From: Triglochin maritima
Lineage: Eukaryota > Streptophyta > Magnoliopsida > Alismatales > Juncaginaceae
Assembly (NCBI GenBank): GCA_963682175.1
Contig: OY821771.1
Location: 33,934,201-33,998,200, forward strand
Length of the DNA stretch: 64,000 nt
Direction: 5' to 3'
The notes beneath the pieces are model-generated. The model did no database searches. It had not been told where the DNA came from and worked only from the letters and a program-made list of their open reading frames with translations. This document shows, in pieces, positions 11,331 to 22,385 of this stretch. The position numbers and the translations under genes are program-made. The first letter of the stretch is position 1; each line of letters starts with the position of its first letter.

Positions 11331-12679
11331 TCAGCTAGGCCTATGGAGATCAATATTGAGACTTAATTTGAAAAAGGTTAGTTAGCTAGTGACGATAGTA
11401 TTTGCAATGGGGCCAAGTGCATGATCTACATTTTGGTTGCTTTTAACAACAATTATTGGTCACTCTCTTAATAATTATTTGTAGTTCGATAGAATGGTTA
11501 GTAGTTGGCATGCTATGTCATGTTTCAAATATGTCATGGGCTCTACAAGTTTATTAGTTTAGTTGTGTTGCTTTCCTTTCCATGCATGTCGATTGAACTT
11601 GGTTGTGTGCAGACTAGTTTCCCACAATACATTTTTTTCCTCTATGATGGCACCTTTTGAACTTAGCAATGAGATTTAGTGTCCTTATTTTTGTAGGTTT
11701 CGTTGTTGTAATGCCAACCTCTAGACAAGTTAACACAGTAACTACATCTATCTCATTTAAATATTACAACACAAGATATAAATTGTATAGTTTTGGATCT
11801 ATTGGCCTTTTCATATATTTAAGATCCTTGAATTCTTATAATTGAGTTTGCTGTTGTGATCTTTAGGTAACTGACATGGTTATCCATGTGATGTTTAGTA
11901 GTCTAATTAAATACCTCAAGTGTTTCATGATAAATATACATGCATTCCTTTTGGGAAAAACCTTAGATACATGTTGATATCTTATAATTTATGTACAGTT
12001 TAAGTTACATTTCAACTATATCACTGCAACCCTTGGCCTATTAGGATCACGGGTTCATTAGAATCATCTCACTGAACTTCTAGGGTTAAAACGTTTTGAA
12101 GGACTTTATCATGAGTACTTCCAATAATATTTAAAAGCACTGCATTATAAGATTAGCGTTCTAAGCAAAAGGCATCCACTCTCTTAACTTATTTGACTAC
12201 TAAGTTATCTCATTCTCAGCTGACATTTAAAGGTAGCATGGGATCATGGACTTGGAATTACCAAAGGTAATAAACATTCAAAAAATATTATATAAAGGTG
12301 GTTGTAAACTTTTATCTAATTAAAACTTAATAAAAAAAGTACTCGACTATATATACAAATAATATACTAAAGAAAGTAGAGATACTTATGCCTATTGTTT
12401 CCTTCACATCGTCAGTCATCACATTTGAAGAAGGGAAGTACTGTTCATTCTTGGTCTATATTTTTATGTTCCTTTGGTCTCACCTAAATAGAAAAGAAAC
12501 CTTGAGATATTGATGATTCGAGTGTAAAAGACAAGGGAATCACATACCTTTTCAGGACAGATACTGTGTGCAAGTCAAACCGAATATAGATGGCAGATAT
12601 AGAAATGTACCTGGCCCGTTTGAGAACATATTTTTTTATTTAAAGTTACATGTTCAATTTCAAATTTAACGTATCATAT
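11331..12679. other. 3' flank of the ALOG gene and intergenic DNA
   Basis: The first few hundred bases after the stop are probably 3' UTR and terminator; no unambiguous poly(A) signal was assigned. The rest is AT-rich with no coding or repeat structure that I recognise. Confidence 0.4.
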
Positions 12680-12688
12680 TTGTTATAA

Positions 12689-14776
12689 GAGCCGTGATAT
12701 ACGGACGCGCCTTACGTGGATGTGTACAGCTCAGATATTTTTCTTTGAGTCAGCGTCCAGTCAGCGAAATTTCTCTTCGCGCGTTTTGGTATTTTTAAAA
12801 AATGCCGGTTCTTTAAGTTGAACGATTCATTTCCCAATACACAGATAAGACAGTGTGCAGACCCTAGGACATCGTGCAGTCTCATTATTCGTGCAGAGCC
12901 CACACTTATCATAATAAAATATTTGTTTTTAAGTTTTACGTTGGATCAACTTAATTTGTCTAGCTTACTTTATGTGTGTGTGCAGTTTACATTATGTGTT
13001 TGTCCTGTTTACGTTATGTGTCTGTCCGGAATAAGTGTATTTGCAGTCCGGAATAAGTGTATTTGTTGTCCGGAATAAGTGTATTTGTTGTCCGGTTTAA
13101 GAATAAAGTGTGTCCAGAAACAGAACATAAAGTTTGTCCGGAATAAGTGTATTTGCTGTCCGGAATAAGTGTATTTGTTGTCCGGAATCGGAATAAGTGT
13201 ATTTGTTGTCCGGAATAAGTGTATTTGTTGTCCGGTTTAAGAATAAAGTGTGTCCAGAAACGGAACATAAAGTTTGTCCAGAATAAGTTGATTTGTTGTC
13301 CGGAATAAGTGTATTTGCAGTCCGGAATAAGTGTAGTTGTCCATAATAAGAAGAAAGTGTGTCCAGAAACGGAACAGCAAGTTTGTCTGGAATAAGTGTA
13401 TTTGCTGTCCGGAATAAGTGTATTTGTTGTCCGGACTAAGTGTATTTGTTGTCCGGTTTAAGAATAAAGTGTGTCCAGAAACGGAACATAAAGTTTGTCC
13501 GGAATAAGTTGATTTGTTGTCCGGAATAAGTGTATTTGCTGTTCGGAATAAGTGTATTTGCAGTCCGGAATAAGTGTAGTTGTCCATAATAAGAAGAAAG
13601 TGTGTCCAGAAACGGAACAGCAAGTTTGTCTGGAATAAGTGTATTTGCTGTCCGGAATAAGTGTATTTGTTGTCCGGACTAAGTGTATTTGTTGTCCGGT
13701 TTAAGAATAAAGTGTGTCCAGAAACGGAACATAAAGTTTGTCCGGAATAAGTTGATTTGTTGTCCGGAATAAGTGTATTTGCTGTTCGGAATAAGTGTAT
13801 TTGCAGTCCGGAATAAGTGTAGTTGTCCATAATAAGAAGAAAGTGTGTCCAGAAACGGAACAGAAAGTTTGTCCGGAATAAGTGTATTTGCTGTCCGGAA
13901 TAAGTGTATTTGTTGTCCGGAATAAGTGTATTTGTTGTCCGGTTTAAGAATAAAGTGTGTCCAGAAACGGAACATAAAGTTTGTCCTGAATAAGTGGATT
14001 TGTTGTCCGGAATAAGTGTATTTGCTGTCCGGAATAAGTGTATTTGTTGTCCGGAATAAGTGTATTTGTTGTCCGGTTTAAGAATAAAGTGTGTCCAGAA
14101 ACGGAACATAAAGTTTGTCCGGAATAAGTGGATTTGCTGTCCGGAATAAGTGTATTTGCTGTCCGGAATCGGAATAAGTGTATTTGTTGTCCGGAATAAG
14201 TGTATTTGCAGTCCGGAATAATATATGGCTTCATTATTGTCAGAATAAACGAATCAATATATGGAATGCAATAATATGATGTCGAAACAAAAAAAAACGT
14301 TCGCAAAGCGCGTTCCCTCTGTCCCCCGCAGGGGCTGCCGCCCCCTGCCACCCCCGCACAAACTTAACAAACTTCCCACTGTATATTTTACCCTACAAGA
14401 ATTACGTTTAGGAAAAAAATAGCATCTCAGATTCCCTGTTTATGTAGAACATCGGGAAGTTTTCGCACCGTCTCATTCACGCTGCTTACGTTGTGAAGAA
14501 TCTTGGGAGTCGGCATCAGACGCTTCTTCGACCAATATCTTGCTCGAAATGGTGATTTATTCTGGAGAGAAAGAATGAAGAAGAAAGAAAGAGTGTCATC
14601 ATATTTGTATTTGGGTGGAGAGAGAGAACGTGCTGAGTTGAAACGCATTTAATGTGATTTGAGTGGACATCAAGAAGAAAAAACAAAAAAACATTCATGC
14701 TTTGGCCACGTAAGGGCTGACATGGATGTCCACGTAGAGCGCGTCCGTGACGCGCTGCGTTCATAAAACATTTCCC
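12689..14776 (+). mobile_element. MULE-type element A with 22-bp minisatellite
   Basis: A 2.1-kb element flanked by 9-bp repeats ttgttataa (12680-12688) and ttattataa (14777-14785), one mismatch. A 9-bp TSD is typical of Mutator-like elements. The inverted ends share the block (C)ACGGACGCGC(C)TTACGTGGAT on the left, and its complement near 14705-14750. The left 200 bp and the right about 300 bp are closely related to those of element B at 15055. The interior (13020-14220) is a minisatellite. No transposase is present, so it is non-autonomous. Confidence 0.75.
13020..14220 (+). repeat. 22-bp minisatellite with a ~243-bp higher-order unit
   Basis: The basic unit is 22 bp, centred on TCCGGAATAAGTGTATTTG and repeated dozens of times with variants (TGCTG, TGTTG, TGCAG endings). 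Interspersed blocks CCGGTTTAAGAATAAAGTG + TGTCCAGAAACGGAACA recur at about 13092, 13232, 13452, 13695, 13938 and 14072. The 13452-13695-13938 spacing defines a higher-order unit of about 243 bp (11 x 22). Long open frames here are by-products of the repeat. Confidence 0.9.
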
Positions 14777-15054
14777 TTATTATAAATAAATTAGTCATAT
14801 AGTACTTTCTTTGAAAGTGTCATTTTGTAAATGTTAGAACGTAAAAGCAATGTTTCCTCTCGATAAGTCCCCAGATAGTTGTGGCTCCAATGGTGTAACA
14901 GTATTGGTCTTGGAATAGGTGTTTGTTACGTTAATTTTTTGCTTTTCCATCTTAATTTTTCTATCAGTGAGCTATTTTCCAGAAACTATAAGAACGCGAG
15001 GAACTATCCAACTAAAACAACTTCAACCTTATAGTGGGACTCTTAAAACTATAA

Positions 15055-17186
15055 GGGTCGTTATACACGGACGCGCGCGTCACGGACGCGCCTTACGTGG
15101 ATATGTACAGCTCAGGTATTTTCTTTGAGTCAGCGTCCAGTCAGCGAAATTTCTCTTTGCACGTTTTTTGTCTTTTTAAAAAACGCCGGTTCTTTATGTT
15201 CAACGATTCCTTTCCCAATACACAGGTAAGACAGTGTGCAGACCCTAGGACAGCGTGCAGACCCTTTATTCATGCAGATCTTATCATAATATTTTTTATT
15301 ATTAAGTTTTGTCCAGAAATGGAACTGAAAGTTTGTCCTGTTTATGTAGAAAGTTTGTCATGTTTATGTAGAATGGTTGTCCAGTTTATGTTCAAATTCA
15401 TACTTATTCCGGACAGAAAATACACTTATTCCGGACATAAAATACACTTATTTCGGACAAAAATACACTTATTCCGGAAAGAAAATACACTTATTTTATT
15501 ACGGACAGAAAATACACTTATTCTGGACAAAAATACACTTATTCCGGACAGAAAATACACTTATTCCGGACACCAGACTTTCTTCTTATTCCGAACAGAA
15601 ACACAACTTAATCCGAACAAACAAACAACATATTCCGAACAGACCCACAACATATTCTGAACAGACAAACAATATATTCCGAACAAACACAACTTAAACC
15701 GAACAGACACAGAACTTAATCCGAACAGACACACACCTTATTCCGAACAGACACACAACTTATTCCGAACAGACGCACAACATATTCCGAACAGACAGAC
15801 AACTTAATCCGAACAGACACACAACTTATTCCGAACAGACTCACAACATATTCTGAACAGACACACAACATATTCCGAACAGACAGACAACTTAATCCGA
15901 ACAGACACACAACTTATTCCGAACAGACACACAACTTAATCCGAACAGACACACAACTTATTCCGAACAGACCCACAACATATTCCGAACAGACACACAA
16001 CATATTCCGAACAAACAGACAACTTAATCGGAACAGACACATAACTTATTCCGAACAAGCCCACAACATATTCCGAACATACACACAACATATTCCGAAC
16101 ATACACACAACTTAAACCGAACAGAGACACAACTTACAACTTAAACCGAACAGACATACAACTTAAACCGAACAGACACACAACATATTCTGAACAGACA
16201 CACAACTTAAACCGAACAGACATACAACTTAAACCGAACAGACACACAACTTATTCCGAACAAACCCACAACTTATTCCAAACAGACTCACAACATATTC
16301 CGAACAAACACACAACTTAAACCTAACAGACACACAACTTAAACCGAACAGACACTCAACATATTCATGTCCCAATCAGAGAAATCAGGATCCCCGGGTT
16401 TTGGTGCGACTTCGTGAAGCAACGATGTAACTTTCATCTTGAACTTTCTCTTCTCTTGTTGGTGTGACTTCGTGAAGCAACGATGTAACCGACCCATTCA
16501 CGCTGCTTACGTCGTGAAGAACCCTGGGAGTCGGCATCAGACGTTTCTTCGACGTAATATCTTGCTCGAAATGGTAATTTATTACATAGAGAGGTACAAC
16601 ATAAACCGAACAGACGTAAGTCTTCACCATGAAGCGTTGAACCTCTCTCCGGAATAAATCATCATTTCGAGCAAGATATTATTTCGAAGAAGCGTCTGAT
16701 GCCGACTCCCAGAGTTCTTCACAACGTAAGCAGTGTTAATGGGACGGTCGATGACACTCTTTCTTTCTTCTTCATTCTTTTTCTGTTACGGACACTCCAA
16801 CAGGGCACCACAACATCTTTGTTGCACTGTTACACGAAAAAGAATGAAGAAGAAAGAAATAATGTCATCGACCGTCCCATTCACGTTGCTTACGTTGTGA
16901 AGAACCCTGAGAGTCGGCATCAGACGCTTCTTCGAAATAATATCTTGCTGGAAATGGTGATTTATTCCGGAGAGAAAGAATGAAGAAGAAAGAAATAGTG
17001 TCATCATATTTGTATTTGCGTGGATAGAGAGAACGTGTTGAGTTGAAACGCATTTAATGTGATTTGAGTGGACATCAGGAAGAAAAAACAAAAAAAGAAA
17101 ACATCATTGCTTTGGCCACGTAAGAGTTGACATGGATGTCCACGTATAGCGCATCCGTAACACGCAGCGTTCATCTATCATTTTCC
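15055..17186 (+). mobile_element. MULE-type element B with inverted minisatellite and internal foldbacks
   Basis: A 2.1-kb element with an exact 9-bp TSD aaactataa (15046-15054 and 17187-17195). Its ends begin GGG and end CC. Left end GCGTCACGGACGCGCCTTAC pairs with the complement of the right end near 17130-17175. A segment of about 90 bp containing GAGTCGGCATCAGACG occurs three times in alternating orientation (16495-16575 plus, 16660-16790 minus, 16870-16960 plus), making large hairpins. The same segment occurs once in element A (14470-14570). No transposase. Confidence 0.85.
15395..16365 (-). repeat. 22-bp minisatellite, inverted relative to element A
   Basis: The first part (15395-15590) contains complements of the element-A unit (ACTTATTCCGGACAGAAAAT). 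The rest (15590-16365) is a derived version, CCGAACAGACACACAACTTA with TTATT/TAATT/AAATT variants, again with a 22-bp period. The shared CCGRACAG core suggests one ancestral unit. Confidence 0.9.
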
Positions 17187-17485
17187 AAACTATAAATAAG
17201 CTTTGTTATAAATTTTACATCTAGATGCGTTGGGGGATTCAACCCGAACTTGGGAGATGGTAAAACCTGTAGAATTAAAACTAAAATGTCACACGCACTC
17301 TAGAACACAACGTGACAACTAGGATGTGCAAATAACATCAATACATGCACCAACAATGACAACATCAAACTCATGCACATACAAAATTTTAACATAGAAA
17401 ATTCTCTCGACCTGAATGGCAAAATCACAAGACAATCTGACACCTAATATACTATGTAATCAACAATAAGAGAGCTACAATGTAC

Positions 17486-17720
17486 CTTGATTTTGGGTGA
17501 AGACCTAAATCAACCCCACCAGAAACTTCCCCATAGAAGTTAGAATACTGATTCAACTTGTCTCCCACAAGATGAACTTCTTCACATGGTGTTGGTGTTG
17601 TAGATGAACTTGGAACAAATGTCAAACTTCTTTTTCTTTCCTTTTCTACTCTTCTACTATCCCGATCTCTCTTTCTCTTCTCCTTGAAAAGTGTCAGCCA
17701 TGGAGCCGAGAGAAATCCAC
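17486..17720 (-). pseudogene. Unassigned exon-like coding fragment next to MULE B
   Basis: One minus-strand frame stays open for about 78 codons and has protein-like composition: LSAPWLTLFKEKRKRDRDS near the start, VPSSSTTPTPCEEVHLVGDK in the middle, YSNFYGEVSGGVDLGLHPKS at the end. It is followed by a consensus-like splice donor AAG|GTAC at 17485. I do not recognise the family. It starts 300 bp from the end of element B. It may be an exon of a broken host gene or a captured gene fragment. Confidence 0.3.
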
Positions 17721-18786
17721 CTTCTCCGCTTTAATTTAGGATTTTAAACCCATTAATGGGCTGGACCCCACATGGCTCCAACGTGATGATGTAAAAAAAA
17801 GGACGATTTCATAACTTATTTTGTCATAGTAGAGATACCTTACAATTTAATCAAAACGGTTTATTATAAGCTTCTGACAACAATTTGAATTTCAGACTTT
17901 CACCAAAGAAAAAATAGATATTTGAAGCATGATTTTAAAAGTTTGAATTCTTTTCTTCTTTTTATTTTGTCCATATGAGCATGACAGGACTTTTGAACTT
18001 TCAATATGAAAAGCCACGATGGTGCAATTCAAGTTTTACATTATCGTAGGGTATCTAACATCTTATGGAAAATTAAGGATTATTGGTTGAAGTTTTTAAT
18101 TATTGTAAAGGCAATTATAAAACTTATCCTATACAGAACCTGTACCTATGTGGCTATGTCCCAGAAAGAATACTTTTTTCATTTTCACAAGTTATACTCA
18201 TTCTAAAATTAGCTATGTTTTGTAAACAACATCGGATTTGAAGGACTAGTTTGCAAATGCCAATAAAGTTGTACCATTATTAAGGATACTGAGATTTCTT
18301 GCCAAAATTTGACTTTCATTTTATCGCTGCCCGGTGATGTTTCCATGCTCCAATATACAGCATACTATCATCCTACCAATTTAAAATACAATTTTACCTT
18401 CTGTTTTCTCTCTCAGCCACGTCAGCTTCTCGCCGCCACGTCAGCACAAATCAACATCCCTACAAAATTCTTAACCATTATCTAATCCACCCAGTCACGC
18501 TACAGTATTTGTTGTCACGTCATTATTTTTATTTTTCTCTCTAAAACTCTTTCAACAATCAACAAAATCTTTTAATAATCATTATCATAATTATTTAATA
18601 TCAACAATTCATTTGTTTTTAATTAACATTTAATATATAAATACGAAAATATTATTAAAATTTAGGAAACCGCATTACATAGCACATTAACTGGAAATAT
18701 AAAAACTAAAACGAAAACTACATCATCAAATGCTAAACTAAAATACGAAACTTAAAATACATCAAGTCGCATTTCCTCCAAATCAT
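17721..18786. other. Intergenic / left flank of the Harbinger element
   Basis: AT-rich with no gene. 18415-18450 carries two GCCACGTCAGC blocks that could belong to the Harbinger terminus, but I could not match them to the right side, so no left border is called. Confidence 0.35.
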
Positions 18787-20073
18787 TCATATATTGTCGA
18801 TCAAATCGGCTTGAATGTTCAAATGTGTGGTGCGATCAAGCAATTGATCTCTCCTTCTCAAGTACCTAGTAATATCCACTACACGTTCAGTAGAATACCG
18901 AACCGGCTCGTGCACGGAATTTCCAGGTTGGTCGTCAACAAATTCGTTCCAATCTCCGAAATTACTGAAGGAATCACGTTCATCCTCTACTATCATATTA
19001 TGCATTACAATGCAAGTTGTCATTATTTTGTTAAGCACAACCTTACTCCATGCAAGAGATGGCTTCTTCACTATCGCGAACCGTGCTTGCAAGACTCCAA
19101 ATGCACGTTCTACATCTTTGCGTGCTTCTTCTTGTCGTTCAGCAAATAACTTGTCCTTTGGTGTTTGTGGATGGACGATGGACGGAATGAATGCTGCTCA
19201 TTTTGGATAAATATCATCAGTAAGATAATATCTCATATTATATCGAGAACCGTTTACCACAAAATTCACAGGTGGAGCTCGTCCTTCCATTACGTCGTCA
19301 AAAACCGGAGATCGTTGCAGGACATTTAAGTCATTGCATGAACCTGGTGTGCCAAAAAGCGAGTGTCATATCCACAAGTCAGCCGACGCCACTGCCTTGA
19401 GGATAAGAGTGGCATTACCACTACGCCTTTGATATTGGCCCCTCCAAGCAACCGGGTAATTTTTCCATACCCAGTGCATGCAATCGATACTTCCCATCAT
19501 GCCTGGGAACCCACTCTGCTCACCAACGTGAAGTAGTCGTGCTATGTCATTTGTATTAGATCTTCGGAGGTACTCACCGCCGAAGTTGTTAATTACACCA
19601 TCGTAGAATTTTTCAAGTGTGTTTCTTGTCGTGGATTCCCTTAGTCTCAAGTATTCGTCCACCTCATCAGCCGCAACACCGTACGCTAGCATATGAATCG
19701 CCGCGGTACATTTCTGCAGGCCAAAGATGCTCATCCTATCAGTGGCGTCTGGATTACGTTGGAAGAATGCATCAGACACCTCAATGACACTTATAATGCG
19801 AAGAAAGACATGTTTTCACATCCTAAATCTTCTCTTGAAAAAGTTGTCAGGATAAACATGGTTGTTAGAAAAATAATTGGCAATCAAACGTTTGTAACCA
19901 AGCTCCCTATCTCTATCTGGGTTCGAAGTTCGCCTTCTGCGCCTCTTAGGACGTCGGTCCACCACTTGGGAGACATACTCCGTAAAGCAGTTCAACACTT
20001 GGTCGTAAACTTCATCATTGGATGTTGAAGATGATGAAGACTTCGAACTGGAAGACTTATCGGGTGAAGACAT
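18787..20073 (-). pseudogene. PIF/Harbinger transposase (DDE nuclease), three in-frame TGA stops
   Basis: One continuous frame of 429 codons, 20073 to 18787, broken only by TGA at 19816-19818, 19366-19368 and 19198-19200; no frameshift. It opens with a Ser-rich stretch and a basic block RRPKRRRRR. The helical domain follows (VSDAFFQRNPDATDRMSIFG, LQKCTAAIHMLAYGVAADEV). Then come the nuclease motifs: SIDCMHW (first Asp), YYLTDDIYP (second Asp) and RKDVERAFGVLQARF (Glu). The catalytic triad is readable. The C-terminal part (VLNKIMTTCIVMHNMIVEDE) is typical of plant HARBI1-like proteins. By family comparison two stops replace Trp (TGG to TGA) and one replaces Arg (CGA to TGA). It is divergently paired with ORF1 at 20647. 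Confidence 0.9.
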
Positions 20074-20149
20074 TGTTCGTAGATGAATGAGAGAGAACCA
20101 ACCAGAAGGAGTACATTTATAGTTGTGAGAAGTAACCTACAATATGCGC

Positions 20150-20560
20150 GTGACTAGGCAAAAGACAAGACGATTGCATCGAGGCTTGGACTTCTCAAGC
20201 ATCGAGGACCTACAGTAAGTGCGTGACTCACAAAAGACGAGACGATTGCATCGAGGCTTGGACTTCTCAAGCATAGAGGACCTACAGTATGCGCGTGACT
20301 CACAAAAGACGAGACGATTGCATCGAGGCTTGGACTTCTCAACCATCGAGGACCTACAGTATGCGCGTGACTCACAAAAGACGAGATGATTGCATCGAGG
20401 CTTGGACTTCTCAAGTATCGAGGACCTACAGTATGCGCATGATTTGCAAAAGACGAGACGATTGCATCAAGGCTTGGACTTGTCATGCATCGAGGACCTA
20501 CAGTATGCGCGGGACTCACAAAAGACGAGACGATTGGATCGAGGACTTACAGTATGTGTG
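20150..20560. repeat. 72-bp minisatellite between the divergent Harbinger genes
   Basis: The CGATTGCATCGAGGCTTGG block starts at 20171, 20243, 20315, 20387, 20459 and (truncated) 20531, a spacing of exactly 72 bp. Each unit also has TCGAGGACCTACAGTATGCG and GACTCACAAAAGACGAGACG. It fills the intergenic space where both Harbinger genes would have their promoters. 72 is a multiple of 3, so it creates spurious long frames on both strands. Confidence 0.95.
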
Positions 20561-20646
20561 TGACTACTTGAATATATATATCCCCAACCACCTTAATTCT
20601 CTACTCACCTCTATTCTGATCTTACTTCTTCCACCATAATCTCACA

Positions 20647-21857
20647 ATGTCCTCTTCAGAAGACAATGGTTTACCAGAGTACCGACGATCTCCACGTCGT
20701 TCACCCCCAACCCAACATTTTTTCCCCTACCAAAATGTTCTGCAACCAGGATTCCACCCGTTATACCAAAGCCAATTTACCCCACAACCAGGATTCCACC
20801 CGTCCCACCAAAACCAATTTTTCCTACACCCAGGGTTCTACCCGCACAATCAATACCAACCGCCAACTCAGGAAGAAGGGCAAACCCAATTCCCAATGGG
20901 TATGTATACTCGCCTCCTAAGTGGAGAAAGTAGTGGAAATGCAAGCCGCATTACACATGATGTGAATGACGAAAATGTCGTTCAACCTACAAGTCGTGAG
21001 GGAACCCGCAAAACCGCGACGATGAGGTCGCAAAAAACGTGGTCAACACAGGAGGATCAACGACTCATCTCGACTTACATGGTTGTAAGTGGTGATGCTG
21101 TGGTTGGGACAAACCAAAAAATGAAGTCCTTCTGGAGACGTGTGGAGCGCATCTTCAATGACTCAGGCGAGTCAGGTGCAGTAGAGCGTAACGATGAATC
21201 ATTGAAGGGGCGATGGAGGCGTACATCGCCATCTGTGAACCAATGGGTCGGTTGCTTCGACAAGGCGGTGCGGAGGAAGAGAAGTGTTTACAACGAGGAC
21301 GATGTCATCCATGATGCGCACACCATCTACGAAGGAATACACAACGCCAAATTTCAGTACATGCATGTGTGGCTTTTGTTACACAGGTACCCTAAATGAG
21401 AGTCTGTTGCGCTTGGACTTCCCACCGGAAACGTCACTGTAGAAAGTCCGGAGAGTTTTAGCAGCGGGAAAAGAAAAAGCACCGACGACGATGGGAGTCA
21501 TGCAACACCGTCAACAGATGAAATGGTGTTCGAAACATGTCCTCATCCTGAAGGTGTTAAAAAACTAAAAAAAAGAAGGAGAAACAACCATTTCAGACAC
21601 AATTTGATCCTGATATGTAAGAACTGGGGAAACAAATTGAATATAGCGTAAAAGTGAAAGAGAAAAAATACTTGCGTTACGAAAAACGGGTGGAGAGGAA
21701 ACGCATCGAAGCTGAGGTGAATTTCCAAAGAGAACTCAACAGCAAGAAACTTGATGTCCTATTTGCTCTGATGAATAAGGAAAACAAGGACGAATTCGAT
21801 AAAGAAACACTTGCTGAACTCAAGGAGCGGGCTAAAGCACAGGGATATCTGTAGATG
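20647..21857 (+). pseudogene. PIF/Harbinger ORF1 (Myb/SANT-like DNA-binding protein), decayed
   Basis: The N-terminus is Pro/Gln/Phe-rich with three near-repeats of PGFHPxxQxQF. Then comes a trihelix/SANT-like domain (KTWSTQEDQRLISTYMVVSG, KSFWRRVERIFND, SLKGRWRRTSPSVNQWVGCF). TGA at 21397-21399 replaces the Trp of the family's PKWES motif; the frame continues ESVALGLPTGNV. A frameshift follows in the A-run near 21558-21565, then TAA at about 21617 in place of Gln, then ELGKQIEYSVKVKEKKY and a charged coiled-coil-like C-terminus to TAG 21852-21854. The ORF1 partner normally helps target and import the transposase. Confidence 0.85.
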
Positions 21858-22194
21858 CTCATGTTTTCATTTGTAATATCAATATGTCCGTTGTAGTTTA
21901 TCAGTATTGTGGTAGTTTAAATTTCGTATTCGTAGGATGACTGTCTTTCCTTTCCTTATTTCTGTTGTATTTCGTATTCTGTATTTGTATTGTATTTTGT
22001 TTCCGAAGTGTATGAGTATTGTACTATTATTTCTTATTTTGTTTATGACTTTTTAATTTTACTTTTATCTAAATAAATCAAAAAAAGTTAATTAATCATA
22101 AAATATTTTTTCAATACCTAATTAATTTAATTCAATTAACCTAATTAATACATTATCCTAATTATATATTATTAATAATTTTTCTTTAAAACAA

Positions 22195-22385
22195 AAAAAA
22201 TCGAGACCAATAGGGGGTACACGTGGCCCCCGACGCTCAAGGCGCATTTCCGGGGGGGCCTACCGTCCGGGCACCCAGGGCACCCCACCCTGGACGCGCC
22301 TTCCCATTAAGGGAGGGCAACTCGGGCACCCTTCCCGGGCGCCCAAGTTAAGAGCACCCGTTAAGGGTGCTCTTATGCTTTTACC
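22195..22385. repeat. GC-rich stretch with terminal hairpin
   Basis: A GC-rich block in AT-rich surroundings. It ends in a perfect inverted repeat, TAAGAGCACCC-GTTA-AGGGTGCTCTTA-type, at about 22350-22377. GGGCACCC/GGGTGCCC motifs recur (22278-22345). It could be the right terminus of the Harbinger element, but no matching left end was found. Confidence 0.45.

Noticed and set aside
13237..14109. 290-codon open frame on the minus strand with repeated Tyr-Thr-Tyr-Ser-Gly-Gln peptides
   Set aside because: It is the translation of a 22-bp minisatellite; the peptide cycles through three frames every 66 bp and lies inside a TSD-bounded element.
13020..16365. CRISPR-like or centromeric repeat array
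   Set aside because: There are no unique spacers, the units are contiguous, and both arrays are confined to transposons with 9-bp TSDs in a plant genome.
18290..18460. Left terminus of the Harbinger element
   Set aside because: I searched for a match to the GAGCACCC-type hairpin at 22350-22377 and found none, so no borders or TSD are claimed.
20154..20519. 121-codon repetitive frame on the minus strand
   Set aside because: A product of the 72-bp minisatellite, a multiple of three, which leaves frames open on both strands.
18787..21857. UGA recoding or read-through to explain the in-frame TGA codons at conserved Trp and Arg
   Set aside because: The intact ALOG and transportin genes in this window end at TGA, one further Harbinger stop is TAA, and a frameshift is also present; decay by transitions is simpler.
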